Position numbers and translations under genes: made by a program. The notes below the pieces were generated by a model. It was not told where the DNA came from. It searched no databases and saw only the letters and a program-made list of their open reading frames with translations. Below, one piece after another: positions 41,722 to 50,652 of a stretch of DNA of 50,818 bases. Each line of letters opens with the position of its first letter. Position 1 is the first letter of the stretch. The stretch is from NCBI RefSeq assembly GCF_009377175.1, contig NZ_VJZD01000040.1, forward strand, positions 1-50,818, read 5' to 3'. Source of the stretch: Streptomyces adustus. GTDB taxonomy: Bacteria > Actinomycetota > Actinomycetes > Streptomycetales > Streptomycetaceae.

Positions 41722-42759
41722 ATGTCTGCTGCCGCCGACGGCTTCCGCATGCCCGCCGAGTGGACCCCGCACGAGCGCACCTGGATGGCGTGGCCGGGCC
41801 CCAACCCGACCTTCGACGACCCCGAGGACCTCGCCGCCTCCCGCGCGGCCTGGGCGTCGGTCGCCCGTGCGGTCCGCCGCTTCGAACCCGTCACCGTGGT
41901 GTGCGGTCCCGGGCAGAGCGCGCAGGCCGCCGAGCTCCTCGGACCCGGCGTCGACACGGTCGAACGCGACCTCGACGACGCCTGGATGCGCGACATCGGC
42001 CCCACCTTCCTCACCGACGGCAAGGGGCGACTCGCGGCCGTCGACTGGACGTTCAACGGCTGGGGCGCCCAGCACTGGGCCCGCTGGGAGCACGACGCGA
42101 AGATCGCAGCGCAGGTCTCGGACCTCGCGGGAGCCCGGACGTACGCCTCGGAGCTCGTCAACGAGGGCGGCGCGATCCACGTCGACGGCGAGGGCACCGT
42201 CCTGCTGACCGAGACCGTGCAGCTCGGCCCCGAGCGCAACCCGGGCTGGACCCGTGAGCAGGTGGAGGCGGAGATCCACGCCCAGCTCGGCACCCGCAAG
42301 GCGATCTGGCTGCCGCGCGGCCTCACCGGCGACTACCCCCCGCACGGCTTCGGCACCCTCGGCCATGTCGACATCGTCGCCGCCTTCGCCCGTCCGGGCG
42401 TGGTGGTCGCGCACCACCAGCCCGACCCGGCGCACCCCGACCACGAGGTGACCCGCGAGGTCATCGGCATCCTGCGCGCCCAGACCGACGCGCACGGCCG
42501 CCCGCTGGAGGTCGTCGAGGTCCCCGCGCCCACCGTCCTGGAGGCCGACGGCCACTGGGCCGACTACTCCTACATCAACCACTACCTGTGCAACGACGGT
42601 GTGGTGCTGTGCGGCTTCGACGACCCGCGGGACGAGGTCGCGGCCGGAATCTTCGGCCGCCTGTTCCCCGAGCGGACGGTGACGCTGGTGGACGCCCGTA
42701 CGATCTTCTCCGGTGGCGGTGGCATCCACTGCATCACCCAGCAGCAACCGAAGGTCTGA
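41722..42759 (+). CDS. aguA: Agmatine deiminase family protein
   Basis: This 345-aa enzyme belongs to the peptidylarginine-deiminase-like guanidino-modifying family. Agmatine deiminase converts agmatine to N-carbamoylputrescine and ammonia. Catalytic residues are visible: Asp91 (MRDIGP), His215 (TLGHVDIV) and the nucleophile Cys337 in GGGGIHCITQQ. The start MPAEWTPHERTWMAWP is typical. It lies 8 nt after ureC, so it belongs to the same transcript. This is a real hint that the urease-like enzyme handles products of guanidine compounds. The symbol is by family, and substrate specificity is unproven. Confidence 0.92.
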   Translation: MSAAADGFRMPAEWTPHERTWMAWPGPNPTFDDPEDLAASRAAWASVARAVRRFEPVTVVCGPGQSAQAAELLGPGVDTVERDLDDAWMRDIGPTFLTDGKGRLAAVDWTFNGWGAQHWARWEHDAKIAAQVSDLAGARTYASELVNEGGAIHVDGEGTVLLTETVQLGPERNPGWTREQVEAEIHAQLGTRKAIWLPRGLTGDYPPHGFGTLGHVDIVAAFARPGVVVAHHQPDPAHPDHEVTREVIGILRAQTDAHGRPLEVVEVPAPTVLEADGHWADYSYINHYLCNDGVVLCGFDDPRDEVAAGIFGRLFPERTVTLVDARTIFSGGGGIHCITQQQPKV

Positions 42760-42776
42760 CACCACAGGAGCAAGGG

Positions 42777-43397
42777 ATGGCCGGTGCGGCGCGGGCGCGC
42801 AAGAATGCGCCGCCACGCGAGGAGGTCCTCGCCGCGGCCATGGACATGATCGCCGAGCGCGGTCTGGAGAAGCTCACCATGGCGGGGCTCGGCCGCGAGG
42901 TCGGCATGAGCAGCGGCCACCTCCTGTACTACTTCCACTCCAAGGACGAGCTGCTGCTCCAGACCCTGGAGTGGAGCGAGAGCAGGCTGGGCGCCGAGCG
43001 GGGCCGGCTCCTCACCCGCGCGGCGCCCGTCCGCGAACGCCTCGACGCGTTCGTCGACCTGTACGTCCCCGACGGCCATCACGATCCGCACTGGACCCTG
43101 TGGCTGGAGGTCTGGAACCGCTCGCAGAACGCGGACGACGACGCCCGCGACCGCCAGGCCGCGATCGAGGGCGCCTGGCACCGCGACCTCGTCGCCCTGC
43201 TCGCGGAGGGCATCTCGCGCGGCGAGATCCGCCCGGTCGACCCCGACCGCTACGCCACCCGGCTGCGCGCCCTCCTCGACGGTCTGTCCATCCATGTGGC
43301 GATCGGGCTGCGCGGCACCGGCCGGGCGCAGGTGCTCGGCCACGCCCGGGAGTTCCTGGACCAGACGCTGGCGCGGACCGGGCCCGCGGACGGCTGA
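42777..43397 (+). CDS. TetR-family regulator of the urease-like operon
   Basis: This 206-aa TetR/BetI-type regulator has the helix-turn-helix at about 12-60 (MDMIAERGLEKLTMAGLGREVGMSSGHLLYYFHSKDELLLQTL). Its C-terminal ligand domain carries the WLEVWNRSQNADDDARDRQAAIEGAW pattern of the BetI group, whose members sense small amines or nitrogen compounds. It follows the deiminase by 17 nt behind CAGGAG and is the last gene of the operon. The palindromes at 39190-39204 and 39259-39273 are of the type TetR dimers bind, so I infer feedback control of both the operon and the permease. Confidence 0.92.
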   Translation: MAGAARARKNAPPREEVLAAAMDMIAERGLEKLTMAGLGREVGMSSGHLLYYFHSKDELLLQTLEWSESRLGAERGRLLTRAAPVRERLDAFVDLYVPDGHHDPHWTLWLEVWNRSQNADDDARDRQAAIEGAWHRDLVALLAEGISRGEIRPVDPDRYATRLRALLDGLSIHVAIGLRGTGRAQVLGHAREFLDQTLARTGPADG

Positions 43398-43442
43398 CCG
43401 GCCGCCCGGGTCGTACGCCGGCGCCCCACGGCGCGGCCGGTC
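43396..43442 (+). terminator. Terminator of the urease-like operon
   Basis: GACCGGCCGC (43396-43405) is the exact reverse complement of GCGGCCGGTC (43433-43442). The 27-nt loop holds a further small stem. Confidence 0.6.
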
Positions 43443-43499
43443 CCGGCCCGTGCGGTGTCCACGAATGGGCAGCGCGCTGTTCGCATCCTGAGACGGACG

Positions 43500-43528
43500 G
43501 TGAGCACGGGGGCGAATTGTGCCAGACT
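43500..43528 (+). promoter_or_regulatory. Candidate cimA leader promoter
   Basis: GTGAGC (43500-43505) and CAGACT (43523-43528) are spaced by 17 bp. The start point would fall at or next to GTG 43535, which would make the leader peptide leaderless. Confidence 0.4.
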
Positions 43529-43534
43529 GCCGCC

Positions 43535-43585
43535 GTGCTCTCGTTCGCCATGATTATTGGCAGCAGGCGCGCCGGTCCGCAGTGA
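43535..43585 (+). CDS. cimA leader peptide MLSFAMIIGSRRAGPQ
   Basis: This 16-codon ORF starts at GTG 43535, with an internal ATG at 43550 that would give an 11-codon form. After the internal Met come two consecutive ATT isoleucine codons. ATT is rarely used in this genome. Isoleucine is the end product of the pathway that starts with CimA. The ORF ends 53 nt before a U-tailed terminator hairpin, the usual layout of a ribosome-dependent attenuator. Confidence 0.75.
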   Translation: MLSFAMIIGSRRAGPQ

Positions 43586-43638
43586 CCGCCACGTACGACC
43601 AGGTACGGGCGGCCATCGTGTCCTCGACCCGCGCGCAG

Positions 43639-43670
43639 ACCTCTCGCACCCGCGAGAGGTTTTTCGTTTT
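43639..43670 (+). promoter_or_regulatory. cimA attenuator terminator
   Basis: ACCTCTCGC (43639-43647) pairs with GCGAGAGGT (43652-43660) around a 4-nt loop, and TTTTTCGTTTT follows. It lies 104 nt upstream of cimA on the same strand. It comes well after the urease terminator, so it acts on the cimA transcript itself. A competing hairpin near 43588-43614 (CCGCC...GGGCGG with GTAC/GTAC) could be part of the switch. Confidence 0.8.
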
Positions 43671-43773
43671 CCCGGCCCACCTTCAGCCAGGGAGCGAAGC
43701 GCACGGAACCGTGGGGGGACGGTGGAGCCGGTCATTCCGGTAGACCGAGATCCAAAACAGGAGCCTTGAACCC

Positions 43774-45378
43774 ATGACGGAAACCAGCGAACTCGACGAC
43801 TCGTTCCACGTCTTCGACACCACCCTGCGCGACGGCGCCCAGCGGGAGGGCATCAACCTCACCGTCGCCGACAAGCTGGCCATCGCACGGCACCTGGACG
43901 ACTTCGGCGTGGGCTTCATCGAGGGCGGCTGGCCCGGCGCCAACCCCCGCGACACGGAGTTCTTCGCCCGCGCGCAGCAGGAGATCGACTTCAAGCACGC
44001 CACGCTCGTCGCCTTCGGCTCCACCCGCCGCGCCAACGCCAAGGCCGCCGAGGACGCCCAGGTCAAGGCGCTGCTGGACTCCGGCGCCCCGGTGATCACG
44101 CTGGTCGCGAAGTCCCACGACCGGCATGTGGAACTGGCGCTGCGCACCACGCTGGACGAGAACCTGGAGATGGTCCGCGACACCGTCTCCTACCTGCGCT
44201 CCCAGGGCCGCCGCGTCTTCGTCGACTGCGAGCACTTCTTCGACGGCTACCGCGCCAATCCGGAGTACGCCAAGGCCGTCGTACGGACCGCCGCGGAGGC
44301 GGGCGCCGACGTGGTGGTCCTGTGCGACACCAACGGCGGAATGCTCCCGGCCCAGGTCCAGGCGGTCGTCGCCACCGTCCTCGCCGACACCGGCGCCCGG
44401 CTCGGCATCCACGCCCAGGACGACACCGGGTGCGCGGTCGCCAACACGCTCGCCGCCGTCGACGCGGGCGCGACCCACGTCCAGTGCACGGCGAACGGCT
44501 ACGGCGAGCGGGTCGGCAACTCCAACCTCTTCCCGGTGGTCGCCGCGCTGGAGCTGAAGTACGGCAAGAAGGTGCTGCCCGAGGGCGCGCTGCGGGAGAT
44601 GACCCGGATCTCGCACGCCATCGCCGAGGTGGTCAACCTGACCCCGGCCACCCACCAGCCCTACGTCGGTGTCTCGGCCTTCGCCCACAAGGGCGGCCTG
44701 CACGCCTCCGCGATCAAGGTCGACCCGGCCCTGTACCAGCACATCGAGCCCGAAGAGGTCGGCAACACCATGCGGATGCTGGTGTCCGACATGGCCGGCC
44801 GCGCCTCGGTCGAGCTCAAGGGCAAGGAACTCGGCATCGACATCAGCGACGACCGCGAGCTCGTCGGCCGGGTCGTCGAGCGGGTCAAGGAGCGCGAGCT
44901 CAAGGGCTACACCTTCGAGGCGGCGGACGCCAGCTTCGAACTGCTGCTGCGCGCCGAGGCCGAGGGCAGGGCCCGCACGTACTTCGAGGTCGAGTCCTGG
45001 CGCGCGATCGTCGAGGACCGCCCCGACGGCTCGCACGCCAACGAGGCCACGGTCAAGCTCTTCGCCAAGGGCGAGCGCATCGTCGCCACGGCGGAGGGCA
45101 ACGGCCCCGTCAACGCCCTGGACCGGGCCCTGCGGGTGGCCCTGGAGAAGATCTACCCCCAGCTCGCCCAGCTGGAGCTGGTGGACTACAAGGTCCGCAT
45201 CCTGGAGGGCAAGCACGGCACCCAGTCCACCACCCGGGTGCTGATCTCCACCTCGGACGGCACGGGCGAGTGGTCGACGGTCGGCGTCGCGGAGAACGTC
45301 ATCGCCGCCTCCTGGCAGGCCCTGGAGGACGCGTACACGTACGGCCTCCTGCGCGCCGGCGTGGAACCCGCGGCGTAG
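43774..45378 (+). CDS. cimA: (R)-citramalate synthase
   Basis: CimA condenses pyruvate and acetyl-CoA to citramalate, which leads to 2-oxobutyrate and isoleucine without threonine. The 534-aa protein has the HMGL-like TIM-barrel domain (about 10-280) with FDTTLRDGAQREGI, DCEHFFDGYRANPEY and GIHAQDDTGCAVAN. A linker domain with FAHKGGLHASAI and a C-terminal regulatory domain (about 400-530) that binds end product follow. The pattern GEGWPGANPKD-like EGGWPGANPRD separates CimA from isopropylmalate synthases, as whole-family experience suggests. Older annotations may call it a second leuA. Upstream is an isoleucine leader attenuator. Confidence 0.93.
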   Translation: MTETSELDDSFHVFDTTLRDGAQREGINLTVADKLAIARHLDDFGVGFIEGGWPGANPRDTEFFARAQQEIDFKHATLVAFGSTRRANAKAAEDAQVKALLDSGAPVITLVAKSHDRHVELALRTTLDENLEMVRDTVSYLRSQGRRVFVDCEHFFDGYRANPEYAKAVVRTAAEAGADVVVLCDTNGGMLPAQVQAVVATVLADTGARLGIHAQDDTGCAVANTLAAVDAGATHVQCTANGYGERVGNSNLFPVVAALELKYGKKVLPEGALREMTRISHAIAEVVNLTPATHQPYVGVSAFAHKGGLHASAIKVDPALYQHIEPEEVGNTMRMLVSDMAGRASVELKGKELGIDISDDRELVGRVVERVKERELKGYTFEAADASFELLLRAEAEGRARTYFEVESWRAIVEDRPDGSHANEATVKLFAKGERIVATAEGNGPVNALDRALRVALEKIYPQLAQLELVDYKVRILEGKHGTQSTTRVLISTSDGTGEWSTVGVAENVIAASWQALEDAYTYGLLRAGVEPAA

Positions 45379-45394
45379 AGCCCGTCCCTGTCGC

Positions 45395-45423
45395 ACGCCC
45401 CGGGGGAGACACCCCCGGGGCGT
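45395..45423. terminator. Terminator between convergent cimA and GH30 gene
   Basis: A perfect 12-bp stem (45395-45406 with 45412-45423) closes a 5-nt loop. It lies 16 nt past the cimA stop and 13 nt past the end of the opposite gene. Confidence 0.9.
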
Positions 45424-45436
45424 CGAAGGCGCGGGA

Positions 45437-47302
45437 CTACTGGAGCCGCCACTTCTGGTTGGCGGCGCCCGTGCAGGACCAGATCTGCGCCCGTGCCCCG
45501 TTCGCCGACGAGTTGTCCGTGACGTCCAGACACTTGTTCGCCGCCGTGTTCACCACGTCACCGGTCGAGGCGTTGTACGACCACTGCTGGGCGCCCGAAC
45601 CGTTGCAGTCGTAGAGCTGGACCTTGGCACCGTCGGCGGTCGACCCCGACGTGACGTCGAGGCACTTGCCGAGCGCGCGCACGGATCCGTCGCCCTGCAC
45701 GGTCCAGGACTGCGCGGTGGACCCGTTGCAGTCGTAGAGCTGCACCGCGGTGCCGTTGGCGCTCGACGCGCCCGCCACGTCGAGGCACTTGCCCGCCAGC
45801 CCGACGAACGCCCCCGACTGGCTGCCCCCGCCCGACTGCGTCCCCGACCAGGTGAAGGTCGCCGACGTCTTGCCGGGCAGCGAGTACGTCGCGTGCTGGC
45901 CGCCCCAGTTGACGGTGACCGTCCTCGCCGCCGAGCCGTCGTTGTAGGCGATCAGCGCCTTCGACCCGTCCGGATTGCGCCAGGCGACGTTCGGGACGGC
46001 CGACGACGCCGTGGAGGCGATCCGCTGCGCCCCGGGCCGGACGAACTTGGTCAGGTGCCCCATCGTGTAGTACTCGATCGTGTAGTCGACCGTGCCGCTC
46101 GCCCCGTCCCCGTTGTGCACGGTGACCAGCCCGGTGCAGGTGCCGCAACCGCCGTTGTGCGGGCCCATGTTCTGGTCCACGGCGAGCGACCACTTGGTCA
46201 CCGACTTCGCCCAGTTGCGGGTGTAGTCGACGATGTTGAGCATGTCCTCGCGCTGCTGGTTCGCGATCCAGGTGCCGCCGGAGTGCTCGGTCCCGAAGGC
46301 GTCGAGGCCCGGGTACTGGTTGTGCACGCTCGTCTGCTTCGCGATGTCGCCGCCGTAGCCGTGCCAGGCGATGCCGCCGAAGTTCGGATGCGAGCGGACC
46401 GCCGCGTCGTCCACCGTCTGCGCCGCGTACCCGTCGTACACGTCCCAGTTCCAGTCGTGCGCCAGCACCTTCGTCGACAGTCCCGCCGCGGCCAGCTTCG
46501 GCAGCAGTTCGCTCTTGGTGAAGTAGGCCAGCCCCGAGGCGTTCCAGCTCATCGACGGATACCCCGAGCAGCACGTCGGCTCGTTCTGCGCGGTCACGTA
46601 CGAGACCGGCACGCCCTGGTCCCGGTACGCCTGGAGGTACTTCACGAAGTACGACGCGTAGGCCCCGTAGTCCTCGGCCTTCAGCCAGCCCCCGTTGAGC
46701 TGCCCGCTGTCCTTCATCCAGGCCGGCGCGGTCCACGGCGAGGCCATCACCGTCAGGGACGGGTTCAGCTGGAGGGCCTGCCGCGTCAGCGGCACGACGT
46801 CCGCGAGGTCGTGGGCGATCGAGAACTTCGACAGCGAGGCGTCCGTCTGCCCGGCCGGCACGTCGTCGTACGTGTACCCGTACCGCGCCAGGTCCGAGGC
46901 GCCCATGGGATTGCGCAGGAACGACAGCCCGATCCCGTCCGTCGGCGAGAACAGCTTGCGCATGGTCGCGTCCCGGGTCGACTGCGACAGCGCACCGCTG
47001 CCGTTCATCAGCCAGGCCGCGGTGTCCGTGAAGGACGCGCCGCCGCCGGTGAAGGTCTGGTAGCGGGTGTTCTCGTCGACGGTGATGTTCTCACCGCCGC
47101 CGCCGCCCGTCCCGGACTGGAAGGCGAACGGGGTCTGCGCCTGGAGGCCGCGGACCACATGCCGACCGCCGCTGTCGTCGGTGGTGGTGAGCCAGACCGT
47201 GACCTGCTCACCGGCCGCGTGCGCCGGTGCGGCCGCGGTGAAGCCGGCCGTGGTGAGCAACCCGGCGATCAGCAGCCGGATGGCCCGAGTCGATCTCCTC
47301 AT
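45437..47302 (-). CDS. Secreted GH30 glycoside hydrolase with ricin-type lectin domain
   Basis: This 621-aa protein starts with a Sec signal peptide (MRRSTRAIRLLIAGLLTTAG...APAHAAG, cleavage near 30). The catalytic (beta/alpha)8 barrel of family GH30 covers about 70-450. It has the acid/base Glu241 in TAQNEP and the nucleophile Glu339 in FGTEHSGG. A beta-sandwich follows to about 485, then a ricin-type CBM13 trefoil (about 492-621) with three QxW repeats. GH30 members act on glucosylceramide, beta-1,6-glucan or xylan, and this one looks closest to the glucosylceramidase/endo-beta-1,6-glucanase group. It is divergent from the GH3 gene, which suggests joint sugar release. Confidence 0.93.
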   Translation of the reverse strand: MRRSTRAIRLLIAGLLTTAGFTAAAPAHAAGEQVTVWLTTTDDSGGRHVVRGLQAQTPFAFQSGTGGGGGENITVDENTRYQTFTGGGASFTDTAAWLMNGSGALSQSTRDATMRKLFSPTDGIGLSFLRNPMGASDLARYGYTYDDVPAGQTDASLSKFSIAHDLADVVPLTRQALQLNPSLTVMASPWTAPAWMKDSGQLNGGWLKAEDYGAYASYFVKYLQAYRDQGVPVSYVTAQNEPTCCSGYPSMSWNASGLAYFTKSELLPKLAAAGLSTKVLAHDWNWDVYDGYAAQTVDDAAVRSHPNFGGIAWHGYGGDIAKQTSVHNQYPGLDAFGTEHSGGTWIANQQREDMLNIVDYTRNWAKSVTKWSLAVDQNMGPHNGGCGTCTGLVTVHNGDGASGTVDYTIEYYTMGHLTKFVRPGAQRIASTASSAVPNVAWRNPDGSKALIAYNDGSAARTVTVNWGGQHATYSLPGKTSATFTWSGTQSGGGSQSGAFVGLAGKCLDVAGASSANGTAVQLYDCNGSTAQSWTVQGDGSVRALGKCLDVTSGSTADGAKVQLYDCNGSGAQQWSYNASTGDVVNTAANKCLDVTDNSSANGARAQIWSCTGAANQKWRLQ

Positions 47303-47590
47303 GGAGCGCCGCCCTTCTGGAGGTGGGGGTGGGGAGGCGTGCGAGCCGTGAGTAAATGACGGCTTCGGATGGGCGTCAAGAGGTTGGGCGTTCACATTCT
47401 GAAGGATCAACATGCCAGATCCGGCCGGGAGTTGAGTGCGTACCGGTTCTGGTGTGAAGTCTTGACGGCGCCCGGAGCCCCCAGTTAACTCACGCCGTGA
47501 TCTAAGCCGTGAGTTGGACTGGGTCACGTGTGGGGCCGGCCGCACCCCGGCCGCCCGTCAGAGGACTCACGAGAGCCAAAGGGAAGGTCC
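47303..47590. promoter_or_regulatory. Divergent GH30-GH3 control region
   Basis: CGTGAGT elements occur at 47347-47353 and 47508-47514 and inverted (ACTCACG) at 47488-47494. The last two form AACTCACG-N13-CGTGAGTT (47487-47515), with half-site centres 21 bp apart. TTGACG (47462-47467) and TTAACT (47485-47490), with 17 bp between, form a candidate GH3 promoter that this inverted repeat overlaps. A repressor of the LacI kind is plausible. The known cellulose operator of CebR is not seen. Confidence 0.5.
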
Positions 47591-50500
47591 ATGCGAAGAA
47601 CCGCCCTGATCGCCTCCGCCGCCCTGCTCACCGCTTTGCTGCCGCTGACCGCCGTCGGCACCGCGTCCGGCGCCGCCGACCCGCCGCCGGTCCCCGTCGA
47701 CCGCTTCGAGGGCGAGGTTCCCTTCGCGGGCCAGCCCGCCGAGGGCATCTTCACCTGGGGCGGCGACGCCGACGACCCGCCCGCCCTCCAGCTCACCGAG
47801 CGCGCCGACGCCCCCGAGGGCGCCAAGGTCCTCACCGGCACCTACGACATCAGCGGCTACGGCGGCTTCACCCACGACTTCGCCGCGACCGAACCGGCCC
47901 ACGACTGGTCCGCCCACAAGGGCATCCGCTTCTGGTGGGACGGCCGGAACACCACCAGGAAGATCTCCTTCGAGATCAAGGACGGCGGTGCGAACGGCGA
48001 GGCCTCCGAGCTGTGGACGACCTCCTTCACCGACGACTTCACCGGCTGGAAACAGATCGAGATCCCCTTCGCCGACTTCGTCTATCGCACGGACTACCAG
48101 CCCGTCGGCGGGATCGACCACGTCCTCGGGCTGACGCAGATGTGGGGCTACGCCCTCACCCTCCCGGTCGGTCTCCAGGGGCAGTTCGCCATGGACGACG
48201 TCGAGCTGTACGGCAGGGCCGACCAGTCCCTGCGGGCCTCCGTCACCACCGACGCCGCCGTCTACCCGGTACGCGAGGGCGGCACGGCCGCCGTGAAGGT
48301 CTCCGTCGCCACCACCGGCGCCGCCCCGATCGACGAGCCCGTGACCGTCGCCTACGAGAGCGCGGGCGGCACCGCCACCTCCGGCCGGGACTACACCCCG
48401 GTCCACGGCGAGATCACCTTCCCGGCGGGCACGACGTCCGGCACCAGCCGCGTCGTCAAGGTCCCGACCCTGCGCGACAAGTCCGCCGAAGCGGCCGAGA
48501 CGATCCCGCTCAAGCTCACGGTGACCGGCGCCAAGGCTCCCGCCGAGACCCCGCAGGTCGTGATCGACGCCCACGGACTGCCGTACCTGGATGCGAAACT
48601 GCCCGTGAAGAAGCGGGTCGCCGACCTGCTGTCCCGGATGTCCCTGGCGGAGAAGGCCGGCCAGATGACCCAGGCCGAGCGGGGCGCGGTGGGCAACGGC
48701 GGTGACGTCGCCGCCTACGACCTCGGCTCGCTGCTCTCCGGCGGCGGCTCCACGCCGACCCCCAACACCCCCGAAGCCTGGGCCAAGATGATCGACGGCT
48801 TCCAGCTCAGGGCGCAGGCCACCCGGTTCCAGATCCCGCTGATCTACGGCGTGGACGCGGTGCACGGCCACAACAACCTCGCCGGCGCCACGGTCATGCC
48901 CCACAACATCGGCATCGGCGCCACCCGTGACCCGGCCCTCGCCGAGCGGACGGGCGCGGTGACCGCGGCCGAGGTACGCGCCACCGGCATCCCCTGGGAC
49001 TTCGCGCCCTGCCTGTGCGTGTCGCGCGACGAACGCTGGGGCCGCTCCTACGAGTCCTTCGGCGAGGACCCGGCGCTCGTCGAGTCCATGGAGACGATCG
49101 TCCAGGGCCTCCAGGGCGCCCGCAGCGGCAAGGACCTCAAGCGCGGCGACAAGGTCCTCGCCACCGCCAAGCACTTCGTCGGCGACGGCGGCACCGGGTA
49201 CGGCACGTCCACCACGGGCTCGTACACCCTGGACCAGGGCGTCACCAAGGTCACCCGGCAGGAGCTGGAGGCCGTCCACCTGGCCCCCTTCAGGACCGCG
49301 GTCGACCGGGGCGTCGGCACGGTCATGCCGTCCTACTCCTCGCTCGACATCGTCGGCGACGGCCTGGGACCGGTGAAGATGCACGCCCGCGCCGACATGA
49401 TCAACGGCGTGCTCAAGGGCCGGATGGGCTTCGACGGCTTCGTCATCAGCGACTGGAACGCCATCGACCAGCTCCCCGGCGACTACGCCTCGCACGTGCG
49501 CACCTCGGTCAACGCGGGCGTCGACATGATGATGGTGCCTTACTCCTACAAGGACTTCCGTACGGCGCTCGTCGCCGAGGCGACCGCGGGCCGGGTGAGT
49601 GAGCGGCGGATCGACGACGCCGTCTCCCGCATCCTGACCCAGAAGTTCGAGCTGGGCCTCTTCGAGAAGCCCTACGCGGACACGGGCGGCGCCTCGCGGA
49701 TCGGCTCGGCCGCGCACCGGGCGGTGGCGCGGCAGGCCGCCGCCGAGTCCCAGGTCCTGCTGAAGAACGCGGACGCCGTACTGCCCCTGAAGAAGTCGCA
49801 GAAGGTGTACGTCGCCGGCTCGAACGCCGACGACCTCGGCAACCAGACCGGCGGCTGGACCCTCACCTGGCAGGGCTCGTCCGGCCCGATCACCAAGGGC
49901 ACGACCATCCTCCAGGGCATGCGCGACGCGGGCGGCGACGTCACCTACTCCAAGGACGCCTCGGCCCCGACCGCCGGTTACGACGTGGGCGTGGTCGTGG
50001 TCGGCGAGACCCCGTACGCCGAGGGCGTCGGCGACGTCGGCAACGGCAACGACCTGGAGCTGACCGCGGCCGACAAGGCGGCCGTGGACAAGGTGTGCGC
50101 GGCCATGAAGTGCGCGGTGCTGATCGTCTCCGGGCGCCCGCAGCTCATCGGCGACCGGCTGGGTGACATCGACGCCCTGGTGGCCTCCTGGCTGCCGGGC
50201 ACCGAGGGCGCGGGCGTGGCCGACGTGCTGTACGGAAGGCGCCCGTTCACCGGACAGCTCCCCGTCACCTGGCCCAGGTCCGAGGCCCAGCTGCCGATCA
50301 ACGTCGGCGACTCGGCGTACGACCCGCAGTTCCCGTACGGCTGGGGCCTGACGACGCTCGGCAGGACGCCCGCGGGCGGCCTGTCGACGCTGAAGGCGCT
50401 CGGGCTGGCGGCCGCCGCCGCCGAACGGGCGCACCGCGGGACGGCGGGGCGCGCGCTCGTCACGAAGGCCCGGCTGCTCGTCCAGCAGAAGGCGGGGCAG

Positions 50501-50611
50501 CACATCACCGCGGCGCTGGCGAAGCCCTTCGCCGACGCCGACCACCTGCTGCTGACCGGACGCTACGGCGCGGCCGTGCGGAAGCTGACGGAGGCGTACC
50601 GGGCGGCCTGA
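47591..50611 (+). CDS. Secreted multidomain GH3 beta-glucosidase
   Basis: This 1006-aa exported enzyme has a signal peptide (about 1-29). A beta-sandwich carbohydrate-binding domain of the CBM11 or CIA30 type (about 35-215) and a Calx-beta domain (about 218-333, GTATSGRDYTPVHGEITF) follow. The GH3 N-terminal barrel (about 340-690) holds the nucleophile Asp621 in FVISDWNAID, and the GH3 C-terminal domain covers about 735-930. The tail of about 65 residues is helical and Ala-rich. GH3 enzymes release terminal glucose, xylose or N-acetylglucosamine. It could finish the digestion begun by the divergent GH30 enzyme. The ATG follows GGGAAGG (47581-47587). Confidence 0.94.
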   Translation: MRRTALIASAALLTALLPLTAVGTASGAADPPPVPVDRFEGEVPFAGQPAEGIFTWGGDADDPPALQLTERADAPEGAKVLTGTYDISGYGGFTHDFAATEPAHDWSAHKGIRFWWDGRNTTRKISFEIKDGGANGEASELWTTSFTDDFTGWKQIEIPFADFVYRTDYQPVGGIDHVLGLTQMWGYALTLPVGLQGQFAMDDVELYGRADQSLRASVTTDAAVYPVREGGTAAVKVSVATTGAAPIDEPVTVAYESAGGTATSGRDYTPVHGEITFPAGTTSGTSRVVKVPTLRDKSAEAAETIPLKLTVTGAKAPAETPQVVIDAHGLPYLDAKLPVKKRVADLLSRMSLAEKAGQMTQAERGAVGNGGDVAAYDLGSLLSGGGSTPTPNTPEAWAKMIDGFQLRAQATRFQIPLIYGVDAVHGHNNLAGATVMPHNIGIGATRDPALAERTGAVTAAEVRATGIPWDFAPCLCVSRDERWGRSYESFGEDPALVESMETIVQGLQGARSGKDLKRGDKVLATAKHFVGDGGTGYGTSTTGSYTLDQGVTKVTRQELEAVHLAPFRTAVDRGVGTVMPSYSSLDIVGDGLGPVKMHARADMINGVLKGRMGFDGFVISDWNAIDQLPGDYASHVRTSVNAGVDMMMVPYSYKDFRTALVAEATAGRVSERRIDDAVSRILTQKFELGLFEKPYADTGGASRIGSAAHRAVARQAAAESQVLLKNADAVLPLKKSQKVYVAGSNADDLGNQTGGWTLTWQGSSGPITKGTTILQGMRDAGGDVTYSKDASAPTAGYDVGVVVVGETPYAEGVGDVGNGNDLELTAADKAAVDKVCAAMKCAVLIVSGRPQLIGDRLGDIDALVASWLPGTEGAGVADVLYGRRPFTGQLPVTWPRSEAQLPINVGDSAYDPQFPYGWGLTTLGRTPAGGLSTLKALGLAAAAAERAHRGTAGRALVTKARLLVQQKAGQHITAALAKPFADADHLLLTGRYGAAVRKLTEAYRAA

Positions 50612-50652
50612 CCCGGGCACCGCGTCTCCCGTACGAGTGAATGCCCTCTTTT

